Part shown: piece after piece, positions 27,582-35,913 of the stretch | How positions within the stretch are numbered: the first letter of the stretch is position 1 | How the letters are laid out: each line of letters begins with the position of its first letter | Origin: Devosia subaequoris | GTDB lineage: Bacteria; Pseudomonadota; Alphaproteobacteria; Rhizobiales; Devosiaceae | NCBI RefSeq assembly: GCF_014197055.1 | Contig: NZ_JACIEW010000006.1 | Span: 62,001-126,000, forward strand | Reading direction: 5' to 3' | Length of the DNA: 64,000 nt | Program-made: the position numbers and the translations under genes | The notes under the pieces: generated by a model | Told to the model about the DNA's origin: nothing | Seen by the model: the letters and a program-made list of their open reading frames with translations, nothing else | The model's database searches: none

Positions 27582-29591
27582 TTACGCGAGGACGGATTGC
27601 ATGAGGTCGACCGGAGCCGCGTCATGGGTCGTGTCGCCAAGGGCGGAATAGTCGGGGTTGTCGGCGAGCGTTTCGGTGTGATCGAGGAAGGCAACGACTT
27701 CGCTCACCAGAGCATCGTCGTCCTCACCATCATCGCCCTGGGCCTGAAGAATATTGGCCTGGATCAGGATGGAGTCGGAGTAGTGGTTGCCGCCCACTTC
27801 GATGCTGTCACCAAAGGTGTCGAAGTCTTTTATGGCAGCGACATTGACCAGGGCATTGGAGCCGGTGTCGATGTTCCACTCGGTGACGGGCTGCCCATCG
27901 AGGAAGGCCTTTTTCTGCAGGGCGACAAAGTCGCCGTCTCCGAGAATATTGGTCTGCTCGACATAGCGCAGATCGTAGATGCTACCCGAGACGTAGAGTA
28001 CGCGCGGAATGGCGATACCCTCGAACTCCTCGGCAGAGTAGAAGCTGGCCGGCATCGATTTGTTGCCACCGGCAAGGCCGTCCATGGCGTCCTTGTAGTG
28101 ATCGGAGATGCCGGACTTTATCTCGGTAGCTCCGACATTATGGATGACGGCCTGGTTCCAGAGCAGGTTGCCGCTGGTGTTGAGCTCTCCGGAAGCGGGA
28201 TAGTCCCCATCTTCGCCAGCACCAAGCATGGTGACGGTGTCATTGTCGTACAGGATATTGTTCTGCACGATGACATTGGCATCAAACACATTGCCGCCGA
28301 CCAGTATGAGATCGAACAGCAATCCGATATCGGCGAAGTTCACGCCGTTGAAGGCAATGTTCTCGCCGCTGGTAACAACGGCATCGCTGCCTGAGGCGGT
28401 CAGAACGCCCATATCCTCATCGGACATGAAGGTAAGCTGCTTCATCCATTCGAGGAAGATGACGTCGCCCGAAACACAGGTGACCTGCCAGTTCTGCGGC
28501 ATCACGCCCGGATTGGCCTCGGCATTGTCGCCGGCGGCATCGAATGTCTCCTGCACGAAGCTGGCGACATTGACCGCCTTGGTCCCCCCGCCTGCCTTGA
28601 GGGACAGAGGCAGGTCATCGTTAACATGATCGATATCACTGAAGGCGTTGGTCTGGACGATGGCGTCGAGCTGGTGGAAATTTCCACCGACGACGAAGTG
28701 CGTCCCGACCAGGCCACCATTGAGCACGGTGGCTTCATTGACCAGGAAGTTGCCGCCGCTGTTATAGGTGACAGAGCCTTGCGAATTGTCGTGCTCCAGC
28801 TGGAGCTGCGCCTCGTGCTCGCCGGTGACTTCGATGGCGTTGGGCGTGGTCGCATCCGCAACTTGTTCCTGCAGATGCTCTGGCAGCGCATCGGCGAGAT
28901 CGGGCACTTCCGCTTCACTCTTGCCGTTGACGTAGGTGCCGGTTAGAAACTCGACCTGTTCGTACTGGGCGTCGGGGTTAGATTGCTGCGCTTTGGCGGT
29001 CGCGTTCACAGCGTCCATGACCAAGGGCACATCGTCATAGCTCGAAATGCCTGGGCCGTTGCCGATGGGGCCGAGCACCTCATTGCTCGCAGCCTGCAAG
29101 CCAAGCAGACCGGTGTCGGCGCCTGAGCGGAATGTCAGTGGCTCATCCAGCGTGCCCATGATGAAAACGTCATCATCGGAAAGGTGAATGGTTTGGGAGA
29201 TCACCGCGATGACCGAGCCAGGCTCGATGCCGATCAGCGGGATCACAAGGTCGCCCGGACCTGCAGGCCATTGCGACAACGGCGAGTGCAGTTCAGACGC
29301 GGTGAAATCAGGGGTATTGGCAAGACCGATCTCGGCCGGGCCAAACATCGCCTCACCACGGATCAGGTATTCGGGGGGAGCGTAGAACACGCCTGGCGTA
29401 TATTTGCCGAGGGCATAAGCCTGAAGCACATCAACGGAAACCTGCTGCATTTCCGGGGCTTCTGGCGCTGGTTCGGCATCATGTTCCGCAAGAGCAAGCT
29501 CAAGCCGGACCTTCATGTCCTCGGCGGCAATCTGGAAGTAGCCAAGGAAGTGGACAACAATTTCTGAAAATGGATCGCTTGGAAAAAACAC
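27582..29591 (-). CDS. Probable type I-secreted protein with repeated VxGx7IxQxN units
   Basis: About 669 acidic residues without a Sec signal. The start is a GTG at 29591 preceded by a strong TAGGAGG; an in-frame TTG at 29612 would place that site inside the gene. After an N-terminal domain (about 1-250), five units follow the pattern VxGx7IxQxNxLxDxD (near 301, 373, 431, 534 and 600). They alternate with SGxNxxxNxAxI segments, suggesting a beta-helix or beta-solenoid. It sits between the exporter gene and the Asn/Asp-rich gene, so secretion by this exporter is likely. I do not recognise a named family. Confidence 0.75.
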   Translation of the reverse strand: MFFPSDPFSEIVVHFLGYFQIAAEDMKVRLELALAEHDAEPAPEAPEMQQVSVDVLQAYALGKYTPGVFYAPPEYLIRGEAMFGPAEIGLANTPDFTASELHSPLSQWPAGPGDLVIPLIGIEPGSVIAVISQTIHLSDDDVFIMGTLDEPLTFRSGADTGLLGLQAASNEVLGPIGNGPGISSYDDVPLVMDAVNATAKAQQSNPDAQYEQVEFLTGTYVNGKSEAEVPDLADALPEHLQEQVADATTPNAIEVTGEHEAQLQLEHDNSQGSVTYNSGGNFLVNEATVLNGGLVGTHFVVGGNFHQLDAIVQTNAFSDIDHVNDDLPLSLKAGGGTKAVNVASFVQETFDAAGDNAEANPGVMPQNWQVTCVSGDVIFLEWMKQLTFMSDEDMGVLTASGSDAVVTSGENIAFNGVNFADIGLLFDLILVGGNVFDANVIVQNNILYDNDTVTMLGAGEDGDYPASGELNTSGNLLWNQAVIHNVGATEIKSGISDHYKDAMDGLAGGNKSMPASFYSAEEFEGIAIPRVLYVSGSIYDLRYVEQTNILGDGDFVALQKKAFLDGQPVTEWNIDTGSNALVNVAAIKDFDTFGDSIEVGGNHYSDSILIQANILQAQGDDGEDDDALVSEVVAFLDHTETLADNPDYSALGDTTHDAAPVDLMQSVLA

Positions 29592-29644
29592 GGGACACCT
29601 CCTACTCGCCAATTCGTTTCCCAGCGGACTGGCGGAAGTAAGAT

Positions 29645-29677
29645 GATCTGCGCGGTGGGGGCGCTACCGCGCAGATC
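29645..29677. terminator. Hairpin between the two secreted-protein genes
   Basis: A perfect 12-base stem, GATCTGCGCGGT (29645-29656) and ACCGCGCAGATC (29666-29677), with a 9-base loop, 26 bases after the stop of the Asn/Asp-rich gene. No strong U-tract follows in the minus direction, so it may be a partial terminator or an mRNA-stabilising hairpin. Confidence 0.6.
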
Positions 29678-29702
29678 TTTGCAAGCGTTGGGGGCGCTCG
29701 CT

Positions 29703-31100
29703 TTATGCGTCGTCGTTGCCGGCGTCGTTGTACATGGAGTTATTGCCACCCACCACGGTCGCGTCGACCGCGTTCTGCTGCAGGTTGGCACCAAGCACGA
29801 CTTCCATGTTGAAGGCGCTGCCGTACACATATGCGCTGGCGTCCGCACCGGCGCTGGTCGAGGCATCGTCACCGCCGCTTGAACTCTGGGCGTTGCCAGA
29901 AGCGTCAGCGTGAGCTCCGAATGCCTGGGCATTGAACGAGCCGTTGGCGTTGTTCTGCACATTGCTGATGTTGTCGTTGTCGATGATGTCGGCCACCTGG
30001 CTGATCGCAAAGCCAGTGTCACCTCCGCCACCCGAGAAGGCGCCATTGAAGACGTTCTCGAAGTTGACGTCATCGCCCGGATCGAATTCGAGCGAGCCGC
30101 TATTGATGAACAGATTGTCCATCGTGGCGGTGCCGATATCGAGGTCGGCGAAGTCATCATCGGAATTGTGCGACCCATCATCGTCGGAGCTGTTGAAGGC
30201 GTCCGTGATAGCGACATCGATGTCGGCATCAAGATGAGTGGAGGCGTCGTTGTTGGAGTTGTTCATCGAATTATTCGAGTTGTCGTTATTCGAATCATTC
30301 ATGGACTTGTTGTTTCCAACATCCGTGTTGTTTCCGACATCAGTGTTGTTTCCGACATCCTGATTAGTCGTCGAGCTGTCGTTGTGGGAGTTGTTGGTCG
30401 ACTTGTCGTTGGCCACGTCATCCACATCGACGTCCAGGGCAATGTCATTGTCCTGCGAGTTGTCGTTGTTGGAATCGTTCATTGAGTTGTTGTTTTGCGA
30501 ATCAGCCATGGCGAAGTGCGTCGACTGATCGCGATTGTCGTTATTCGAATCCTTCGTAGAATTGTCGTTGTTGGAATCGTTGGTCGACTTGTTGTTGGCC
30601 ACATCATCCACATCGACATCCAGAGCCACGTCATTGTCCTGGGAGTTGTCGTTATTCGAGTCGTTCATCGACTTATTGTTCGCAGTGTCAGATACGCTGA
30701 CGTCGTTGTCTTGCGAATTGTCGTTGTTCGAATCGTTCATTGACTTGTTGTTAGCAACGTCGCTTACATCGTTGTCTTGGGAGTTGTCGTTGTTGGAGTC
30801 GTTGGTCGACTTGTTGTTGGCAACGTCATCCACATCGACATCGAGAGAGTTGTCGTCATTCGAACTGTTGTCGTTGTTGGAGTCGTTGGTCGACTTGTTA
30901 TTCCCGTTGTCCTGCAACGTCGCGTTCAGGTCGTTATCCTGAGAATTGTCGTTGTTGGAGTTATTGGTCGACTTGTCGTTGCCGTTGTCCTGAATGGTGG
31001 CGTTCAGGTCGTTGTCCTGAGAATTGTCATTCTGTTGCGAATTGTCATTCTGCTGGGAATTGTCGGTGAACGCACCATTGTTTTGGAAGTTGTCAGCCAT
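29703..31100 (-). CDS. Asn/Asp/Ser-rich repeat protein, probable secreted matrix protein or adhesin
   Basis: A 465-residue protein beginning at an ATG with GAGGAG upstream. Residues 41-287 hold nine tandem units of 22-34 residues built on NNKSxNDSNNDNSQDNDV, three of them followed by LDVDVDDVA. The C-terminal 175 residues are Gly/Ala/Asp/Asn-rich and end in VVGGNNSMYNDAGNDDA. No cysteine or tryptophan is seen and there is no Sec signal, as is common for type I substrates. Calcium binding by the Asp-rich parts or amyloid-like assembly are possibilities, not shown. It is the first gene of the minus-strand secretion block. Confidence 0.75.
   Translation of the reverse strand: MADNFQNNGAFTDNSQQNDNSQQNDNSQDNDLNATIQDNGNDKSTNNSNNDNSQDNDLNATLQDNGNNKSTNDSNNDNSSNDDNSLDVDVDDVANNKSTNDSNNDNSQDNDVSDVANNKSMNDSNNDNSQDNDVSVSDTANNKSMNDSNNDNSQDNDVALDVDVDDVANNKSTNDSNNDNSTKDSNNDNRDQSTHFAMADSQNNNSMNDSNNDNSQDNDIALDVDVDDVANDKSTNNSHNDSSTTNQDVGNNTDVGNNTDVGNNKSMNDSNNDNSNNSMNNSNNDASTHLDADIDVAITDAFNSSDDDGSHNSDDDFADLDIGTATMDNLFINSGSLEFDPGDDVNFENVFNGAFSGGGGDTGFAISQVADIIDNDNISNVQNNANGSFNAQAFGAHADASGNAQSSSGGDDASTSAGADASAYVYGSAFNMEVVLGANLQQNAVDATVVGGNNSMYNDAGNDDA
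30240..30980 (-). repeat. In-frame tandem repeats within the Asn/Asp-rich gene
   Basis: Nine imperfect units of about 66-102 bases encode the NNKSxNDSNNDNS motif. Units differ at synonymous positions and in spacer length, pointing to repeated duplication followed by divergence. Number of copies may vary between strains. Confidence 0.85.
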
Positions 31101-31645
31101 TGGTAATCTCCTCATTGATGGCTTGGCTGAGCGACCAACAACCCTCCTGTCATCTCAAGTGGAGGTATTTCGGAAGCTCATGCTTGATGGGTACAGGCGA
31201 GAAACTCGGACGCTTGGTGTGGCACGCAAAACCTGATCGACACCGTCTGGTCCAGAACTCAAATCACCCAATACGACGCGGCTTATGCTGCATCGCGGCT
31301 TCAAGTATTGCTGGGTGAGAGACGAAGTATAGTTGCCACTTCAGGCTAGCCCGAAGGGCCTAAGAGTAATCTTATCGACGTAAGACATGTGTCCGGTGCG
31401 CAAAGGAGCTAGATCGTTTTCAATCCCCGGTACGGGGGCGGATCACGCCGGAAACTCAATCGAACGGTTGATCTTTGCCGGTCCGAAGGGATTAGAGACC
31501 CACCTTTTGCGTTAGTCTTCCCGGGGATCGAATCACGTCAGAGTCACGCCCCCAGTGTTAACGTTTTGTCAACCTTGAGAGCGACGGTGTCAGGCACAGC
31601 TGTGGACAAAGCTTCGCAGTAATCGCCAGGGGAGGGAGTGGTAAA
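31101..31645. other. Long intergenic region with divergent promoters, no gene seen
   Basis: This 545-base stretch separates the Asn/Asp-rich gene (minus) from the LuxR-type gene (plus). Short open frames in it have no support from sequence character or ribosome binding sites. I see no clear sigma-70 promoter or strong hairpin. Its length suggests several regulator sites or a small RNA. Confidence 0.5.
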
Positions 31646-32527
31646 GTGCGTGAAAACCTCTATGACGGTCTGCCAAATCCGCGTCAGACCGAAGATCGTC
31701 CATTTAAGTCCGGCACACTTCGGCTCGTGTTTGTTGCCCCCCAACAAGCCATATACCAATGCCTTAGCAGTGCATTGCAGGATCACTTCCGCGATGCGGA
31801 TGTTTTTCTAGTCGACCGGATCGACGATACAAGTGATCCAGATCATAGCGTTGGGCTGGTCCTGCTCGGCGCCGGGGCCCGGTTGATCGGCGTGGAATTC
31901 ATCGAACAATGCAGTCGGCGCTTTCCCAATGCGGCCATTGCGGTTGCCACCGATAATGGCGTGCCGGTCGTGGACCCACAATTAACCGAGCGGCGGCTCA
32001 TCCAGGGCATCCTGCCCACCTCCTTGCCGCTCGATGTCTGGTTCGCGCTGATGCGGCTGGTGATGGCGGGTGGTGAATATCTGCCGCACGGCGACAGCGC
32101 CCCAGCGGGCCATTTCGAGCCTCTCCATCGGAGCTCACGAGGCGCGCCGCTAACTTCGGCGAGCCCTGCCCCGCCCGGCGGGCAAAAACAGGCCGCCGAA
32201 ATTCCCCTTCAGCAGAACCATCAGGTCAGCAACGGCGCGGAAAATGGACTGGATACGTTGACGGCACGGGAGCGGGAGATCCTCACCCTGGTGTCGGAAG
32301 GGTACCAGAACAAGCTGATAGCAAATCGGATGGCCCTGTCGGAGCACACTGTCAAAGCCCATGTGCATAATCTGATCGCCAAGCTTCGGGTGACCAACCG
32401 GACCCAGGCGGCAGCCTATCTGCACGAACACGGGCTCGATAAGAGCGCTCGTAGCACAGGGTCTCTCAGCAAAAGCAGTCTTCACGCAGGGGCCGGTGAC
32501 CACTCTCCGGCCCCCGGCCTGGGGTGA
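31646..32527 (+). CDS. LuxR-type regulator with degenerate receiver domain
   Basis: A 293-residue protein starting at GTG 31646 behind GGAGGGAG. The N-terminal part (about 22-150) looks like a response-regulator receiver, but the strand that should carry the phosphorylated Asp reads VGLVLLGAGARL, with Gly in its place. The C-terminal helix-turn-helix is a clear LuxR/GerE type: LTAREREILTLVSEGYQNK, then HTVKAHVHNLIAKL. CsgD and VpsT are biofilm regulators built this way. It faces the secreted-protein genes and overlaps the next gene by 4 bases. Confidence 0.83.
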   Translation: MRENLYDGLPNPRQTEDRPFKSGTLRLVFVAPQQAIYQCLSSALQDHFRDADVFLVDRIDDTSDPDHSVGLVLLGAGARLIGVEFIEQCSRRFPNAAIAVATDNGVPVVDPQLTERRLIQGILPTSLPLDVWFALMRLVMAGGEYLPHGDSAPAGHFEPLHRSSRGAPLTSASPAPPGGQKQAAEIPLQQNHQVSNGAENGLDTLTAREREILTLVSEGYQNKLIANRMALSEHTVKAHVHNLIAKLRVTNRTQAAAYLHEHGLDKSARSTGSLSKSSLHAGAGDHSPAPGLG

Positions 32528-33015
32528 ACGATATGCCTAGTCTGGACAGGGTGCTCCAGCAGGTCGGTCAGTTGAACTATGTGTGGACCAATACGGAAAG
32601 CCTGTTCATTTATCTGATCGCCTATCTAGCCGGGACGTCCAAGGATGCCGCGGTCATTATCTTTCTGACGCTGAACACCACACGGGCGCGGCTGGACCTG
32701 CTCGACCGGCTGGCCAAGCTGCCGGCAACACCGCCAGAGACGCGGGTCGCAGTGCTAGGCCTGACCGAACGCCTCAAGAAAGAGGCCAAAGTCAGAAACA
32801 AGTACAATCATTGCATCTACTCATTCGATTCCAATGGCGAATTGAGCGGGACACAATTGATGCGCGTTGTCGAGTTTGACGATGCGCTGAAATACGGGAA
32901 GTCCGAAGCGCTTGACGATACTGAGTTCGAGCGGGTTCAGACTGCCATCCAGGCTATCACATCGGTCAATCGGGATCTGTGGGCGTTCTTTGCCGCCAGC
33001 GGTATCGAGCCATGA
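32524..33015 (+). CDS. Small helical HEPN-like protein, function unknown
   Basis: A 163-residue, mostly helical protein. The start GTG (32524) overlaps the regulator stop as GTGA; an ATG at 32533 is an alternative. After helices covering about 10-75, the segment KVRNKYNHCIYSF contains an RxxxxH arrangement like the HEPN RNase motif, with preceding helices of suitable length. HEPN proteins often cleave or bind RNA, but the match is short. Coupling to the LuxR-type gene suggests it acts with that regulator. Confidence 0.6.
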   Translation: MNDMPSLDRVLQQVGQLNYVWTNTESLFIYLIAYLAGTSKDAAVIIFLTLNTTRARLDLLDRLAKLPATPPETRVAVLGLTERLKKEAKVRNKYNHCIYSFDSNGELSGTQLMRVVEFDDALKYGKSEALDDTEFERVQTAIQAITSVNRDLWAFFAASGIEP

Positions 33016-33161
33016 GTTCGCCAACAGCCTGAATGGAGTGAACAAATAATCGTGAGATTCGGCCAGGCTTAGAGTAAATCGCACGTTGTCCGCGTTGTTA
33101 GGGTAAGATGGTAGTCCGCATACGGGGTATGACTGCGTAAATGAGGGAATGGAGGGCGCAG

Positions 33162-33911
33162 ATGAGTACTCAAGCGCCACACCACACGACAATAAAACTG
33201 CTTGGCCCCAGTTGCCTGCTCGTGGGCAGTAATCTGGTTCAGCATGTCCCCGCGAATTTTTTCCGGATCGCGGCCTATTTGATCCTCTCCCCTCCCGAAC
33301 GGGTTCAAGCGCGCAGCAGGACGGCCGCGCTGTTCTGGCCCAATGCCGACGACGGCAAGGCGGCCGCTAATCTGCGCCAGGCGGTTGCCCGCATCAGGCA
33401 TGTCCAGGAGGAAAACGGCTTCACCCTGATTGAGGCCAATATCTCGACCCTGCATCTGACCCCGAACGATGACGTCTATTGTGACCTGATCGAGCTGTCC
33501 CGGCATATCGAGGGTGAGGTTGCGCTGAGCCCACTGCAACTTGCGCGCATTTATGGTGGCGAGTTGCTGGCCGACCAGGACTCCAGCAGCGAGGAATTCG
33601 AGGATTGGCTCTCCTCCCGACGCAACGAATTGCTGCTGCATGCGGTGGACGGCATTGCCGAGGGAATGCGCGCGGGGGCTGGTCTGAACCATGCGGAGCG
33701 CAGCATCTGCGCGCGGCGGCTGCTCGAACTGGACCCCTATCGTGAGGACGCCGTTTGCGTCTTGATGGAGGAGGCGGCCGAGCGTCGGCATTATGGCCGG
33801 GTGACCGAGCTTTACACCTCGATGCGCAGCGTGTTGTCCAAGGAATTGGGTATTGAGCCAAGCCCGGAAACACGGGCGCTCTACACCAGCCTGATGGAAA
33901 CCGTGCGTTAG
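33162..33911 (+). CDS. BTAD/SARP-like transcriptional regulator
   Basis: About 249 residues. The N terminus is a winged helix of OmpR/SARP type (TAALFWPNADDGKAAANLRQAVARIR) and the C terminus is a helical bacterial transcriptional activation domain (ARRLLELDPYREDAVCVLMEEAAERRHYGR, ending KELGIEPSPETRALY). The ATG at 33162 has GGAGGG upstream and is preferred over 33141. It is 146 bases after the HEPN-like gene and convergent with the GH10 gene; its targets may include the polysaccharide or secretion genes. Confidence 0.83.
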   Translation: MSTQAPHHTTIKLLGPSCLLVGSNLVQHVPANFFRIAAYLILSPPERVQARSRTAALFWPNADDGKAAANLRQAVARIRHVQEENGFTLIEANISTLHLTPNDDVYCDLIELSRHIEGEVALSPLQLARIYGGELLADQDSSSEEFEDWLSSRRNELLLHAVDGIAEGMRAGAGLNHAERSICARRLLELDPYREDAVCVLMEEAAERRHYGRVTELYTSMRSVLSKELGIEPSPETRALYTSLMETVR

Positions 33912-33926
33912 CGGTGCGCGAATGCT

Positions 33927-35057
33927 CTAAGCGAATGCAGTCAGGATGGCACTGTGCATGGGCTTGGCCTGCCATTCGCGATCATAGGGCAGGCCGCGGT
34001 TGGCGACGCTGCGCTGGGTGCGCAGCCAGGAATGGCTGTCGCTCAATCCCCAGGTGCTGACACCCAGAACATTGTTGAACTGCAAGACGATATCGAGATA
34101 GCGGCGGGTTTCGTCGGCCACGAGGGCATCGCGTCGTTCGATGGAAAGGCCGGTATTGGCCTCTGCAACATCGAGCTCGGTAATCGCCACCTTGAGCCCC
34201 ATGCCGCGAATATCGCGCATCATGCCGTATATGCCATCGGCATAGACATTGCCCTTGCGCAGATCCAGATGAGCCTGCAGGCCGACCGTGTCGACCGGTG
34301 CGCCGCGCGAGCGCAGCCGCTCCAGCAGGCGGAGCAGCGAGAGACGGCGCTGGCCTTCATAGCTGCTATTATATTCGAGCCCGTATTCATTGATGACCAT
34401 ACGGGCACGCGGCGCGCGTGCCTTGGCCGATTCCAGGGCGCGCTCGATATAGGCCTCGCCAAAGGCCTGGTAGAACTGGTTCCGCCGCAGGCCGTTTCCG
34501 CCATGATTGGGTTCTATCGGTTCGTTGACCACATCCCATTCGCGCACCTGGCTGCCATAGCGGCCAATGACCTTGGAGAAGTGATCGTCGATCAGCGCCC
34601 AGTCGCGGTTGGACGCCAGAGCCGAGGCCGCCCAGCGCGGCAGGCTCTTGTGCCAGAGCAGGGTGTGACCGCGCATAGTCAGTCCATTGCGGGCGGCAAA
34701 GCTGGCGAGCTGGTCCATCTCGCCATAACTGTAATTTCGGCTGGGCGCGATAGAGTCCCATTTCATGGCCCATTCAGGCGTGATGACGGAACAATCGCGC
34801 GCGACGCTGGCACGGAACCGGCTGTCGCCAAGGGTTGCGGTCTGAATGGCGGCACCGAAATAAAGACCGCGCGAGGACGCCGCTGAGCGCAGGGCGCGTA
34901 CTGGCGGCGCTGTTGCAGGGCGCGGTTGGCGCGCCTGTGTCGGATCCGGGGTAGAGGTGACCGATCCGGTCTGCGTGCTGTCGACACGAGCGCAGCCAAT
35001 CAACTGCCCCACGGACAGCGCTGCGGCTGCACCTATAATCAGTTCTCGACGCTTCAC
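33927..35057 (-). CDS. GH10 glycosidase (endo-1,4-beta-xylanase type), lipoprotein-like
   Basis: A 376-residue glycoside hydrolase family 10 enzyme. Family marks are TPEWAMKW, RGHTLLWHKSLP, the acid/base Glu in WDVVNEP (about 179) and the nucleophile Glu in AITELDV (about 294). The start is GTG 35057 behind GGGGGAGG; a longer frame to 35132 is unlikely. The N terminus KRRELIIGAAAALS ends in the lipobox LIGC, with a twin-arginine-like pair, so it is probably exported and anchored. Divergent from the CBM and nucleotide-sugar operon, it may trim a polysaccharide made by the cell rather than plant xylan. Confidence 0.9.
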   Translation of the reverse strand: MKRRELIIGAAAALSVGQLIGCARVDSTQTGSVTSTPDPTQARQPRPATAPPVRALRSAASSRGLYFGAAIQTATLGDSRFRASVARDCSVITPEWAMKWDSIAPSRNYSYGEMDQLASFAARNGLTMRGHTLLWHKSLPRWAASALASNRDWALIDDHFSKVIGRYGSQVREWDVVNEPIEPNHGGNGLRRNQFYQAFGEAYIERALESAKARAPRARMVINEYGLEYNSSYEGQRRLSLLRLLERLRSRGAPVDTVGLQAHLDLRKGNVYADGIYGMMRDIRGMGLKVAITELDVAEANTGLSIERRDALVADETRRYLDIVLQFNNVLGVSTWGLSDSHSWLRTQRSVANRGLPYDREWQAKPMHSAILTAFA

Positions 35058-35274
35058 CGTTTTGCCTCCCCCGAATCGACCACCGACCAACCCTACCAAT
35101 GGAAAAGTGAAGCAAGGAGCGGAGCGCGGCAATTAGTCAGAACTATCTAGATCGTTGTATTAATGGCACCGTTCCAAATCAAAAGCTAGACTATCCACTT
35201 ACAGAGTCATTCGGTGCGGGAGAAGTTCTGCATACAGCTTTGTGGTACAGCAACTTTGTTAGTGGTGAGTCAAG
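35058..35274. promoter_or_regulatory. Divergent promoter region between GH10 and CBM-like genes
   Basis: A 217-base, AT-richer gap must hold promoters for both the xylanase-like gene (minus) and the polysaccharide operon (plus). I see no unambiguous -35/-10 pair or palindrome, so only the arrangement is supported. Confidence 0.4.
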
Positions 35275-35913
35275 ATGTGCAAGATATCACAAGTAGTAAG
35301 TGCGAAAATTTTGGGCACATCTACGGCCCTTATGTTAATGGCGGCACTGCCCGCTATGGCCGATTCGCTGGTCACCATTTCCATAGCCGGCGAGGCCTAT
35401 GATGGCCCGCCAAGCTTTGATCTTTTGATTAATGACAAGGTGGTTGGCAGCGGCACGCTGCGAATGGCGATCGAAACCGAGGCCGATGGGCGCCTGTTTA
35501 CCAAACCGCGCCCCAGCTCATTCCTGGAACAATTCTCCTTCACGGTTCCGGATGACCTGCTGACCCCGGACGCCGAAATCAGTCTGATTCTGACCAATGA
35601 CAAGTTCACCCGCATCGATGGCGCCGGCGAGGACGGAGTGCTCGATCGCAACCTGTTCATCGACTTCGTCCGGGTCAATGACATCGAGGTGACCTCGGCC
35701 GACATGGTGCTGATCCATGATGGCGCTATCGTCGAATACAATTATCAGGCGGGGCTGCTGCCGATCTACGAGGCAGGGTTTCGCGCGGTGGCGCGGCCGC
35801 CCCAGGGCGGCTGGCTAACCGGTGCTGTCGCCAAGGTCGGCATGCTCGATATCCCCATGCCCTTGCCCCGACCGAAGGATCTGACGCTCGGCGCCGGACT
35901 GGTGCAGCAATGA
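35275..35913 (+). CDS. Exported protein with CBM60-like xylan-binding domain
   Basis: A 212-residue protein with a signal peptide (cleavage after AMA near residue 29). The following region, [19 protein letters not shown] then [10 protein letters not shown], resembles the calcium-dependent xylan-binding modules of the CBM36/CBM60 type, continuing with [10 protein letters not shown] and alternating strands. The C-terminal 50 residues are Pro/Gly-rich. It is the first gene of the operon with UDP-xylose-forming enzymes and faces the GH10 gene, which supports a carbohydrate-binding role. The domain assignment is from memory of the family. Confidence 0.65.
   Translation: MCKISQVVSAKILGTSTALMLMAALPAMADSLVTISIAGEAYDGPPSFDLLINDKVVGSGTLRMAIETEADGRLFTKPRPSSFLEQFSFTVPDDLLTPDAEISLILTNDKFTRIDGAGEDGVLDRNLFIDFVRVNDIEVTSADMVLIHDGAIVEYNYQAGLLPIYEAGFRAVARPPQGGWLTGAVAKVGMLDIPMPLPRPKDLTLGAGLVQQ

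Noticed and set aside
30240..30980. Regular direct repeats resembling a CRISPR array
   Set aside because: The repeats are in frame, vary in length and sequence, encode a consistent protein motif, and no cas genes are near.
29910..31106. Plus-strand open frames rich in Val/Ile opposite the Asn/Asp repeat gene
   Set aside because: They arise because Asn/Asp codons read as Val/Ile/Leu on the other strand. The minus frame has the ribosome binding site and spans the whole region.
31100..31318. Small open frame in the long intergenic region
   Set aside because: No ribosome binding site and it begins opposite the leader of the Asn/Asp-rich gene.
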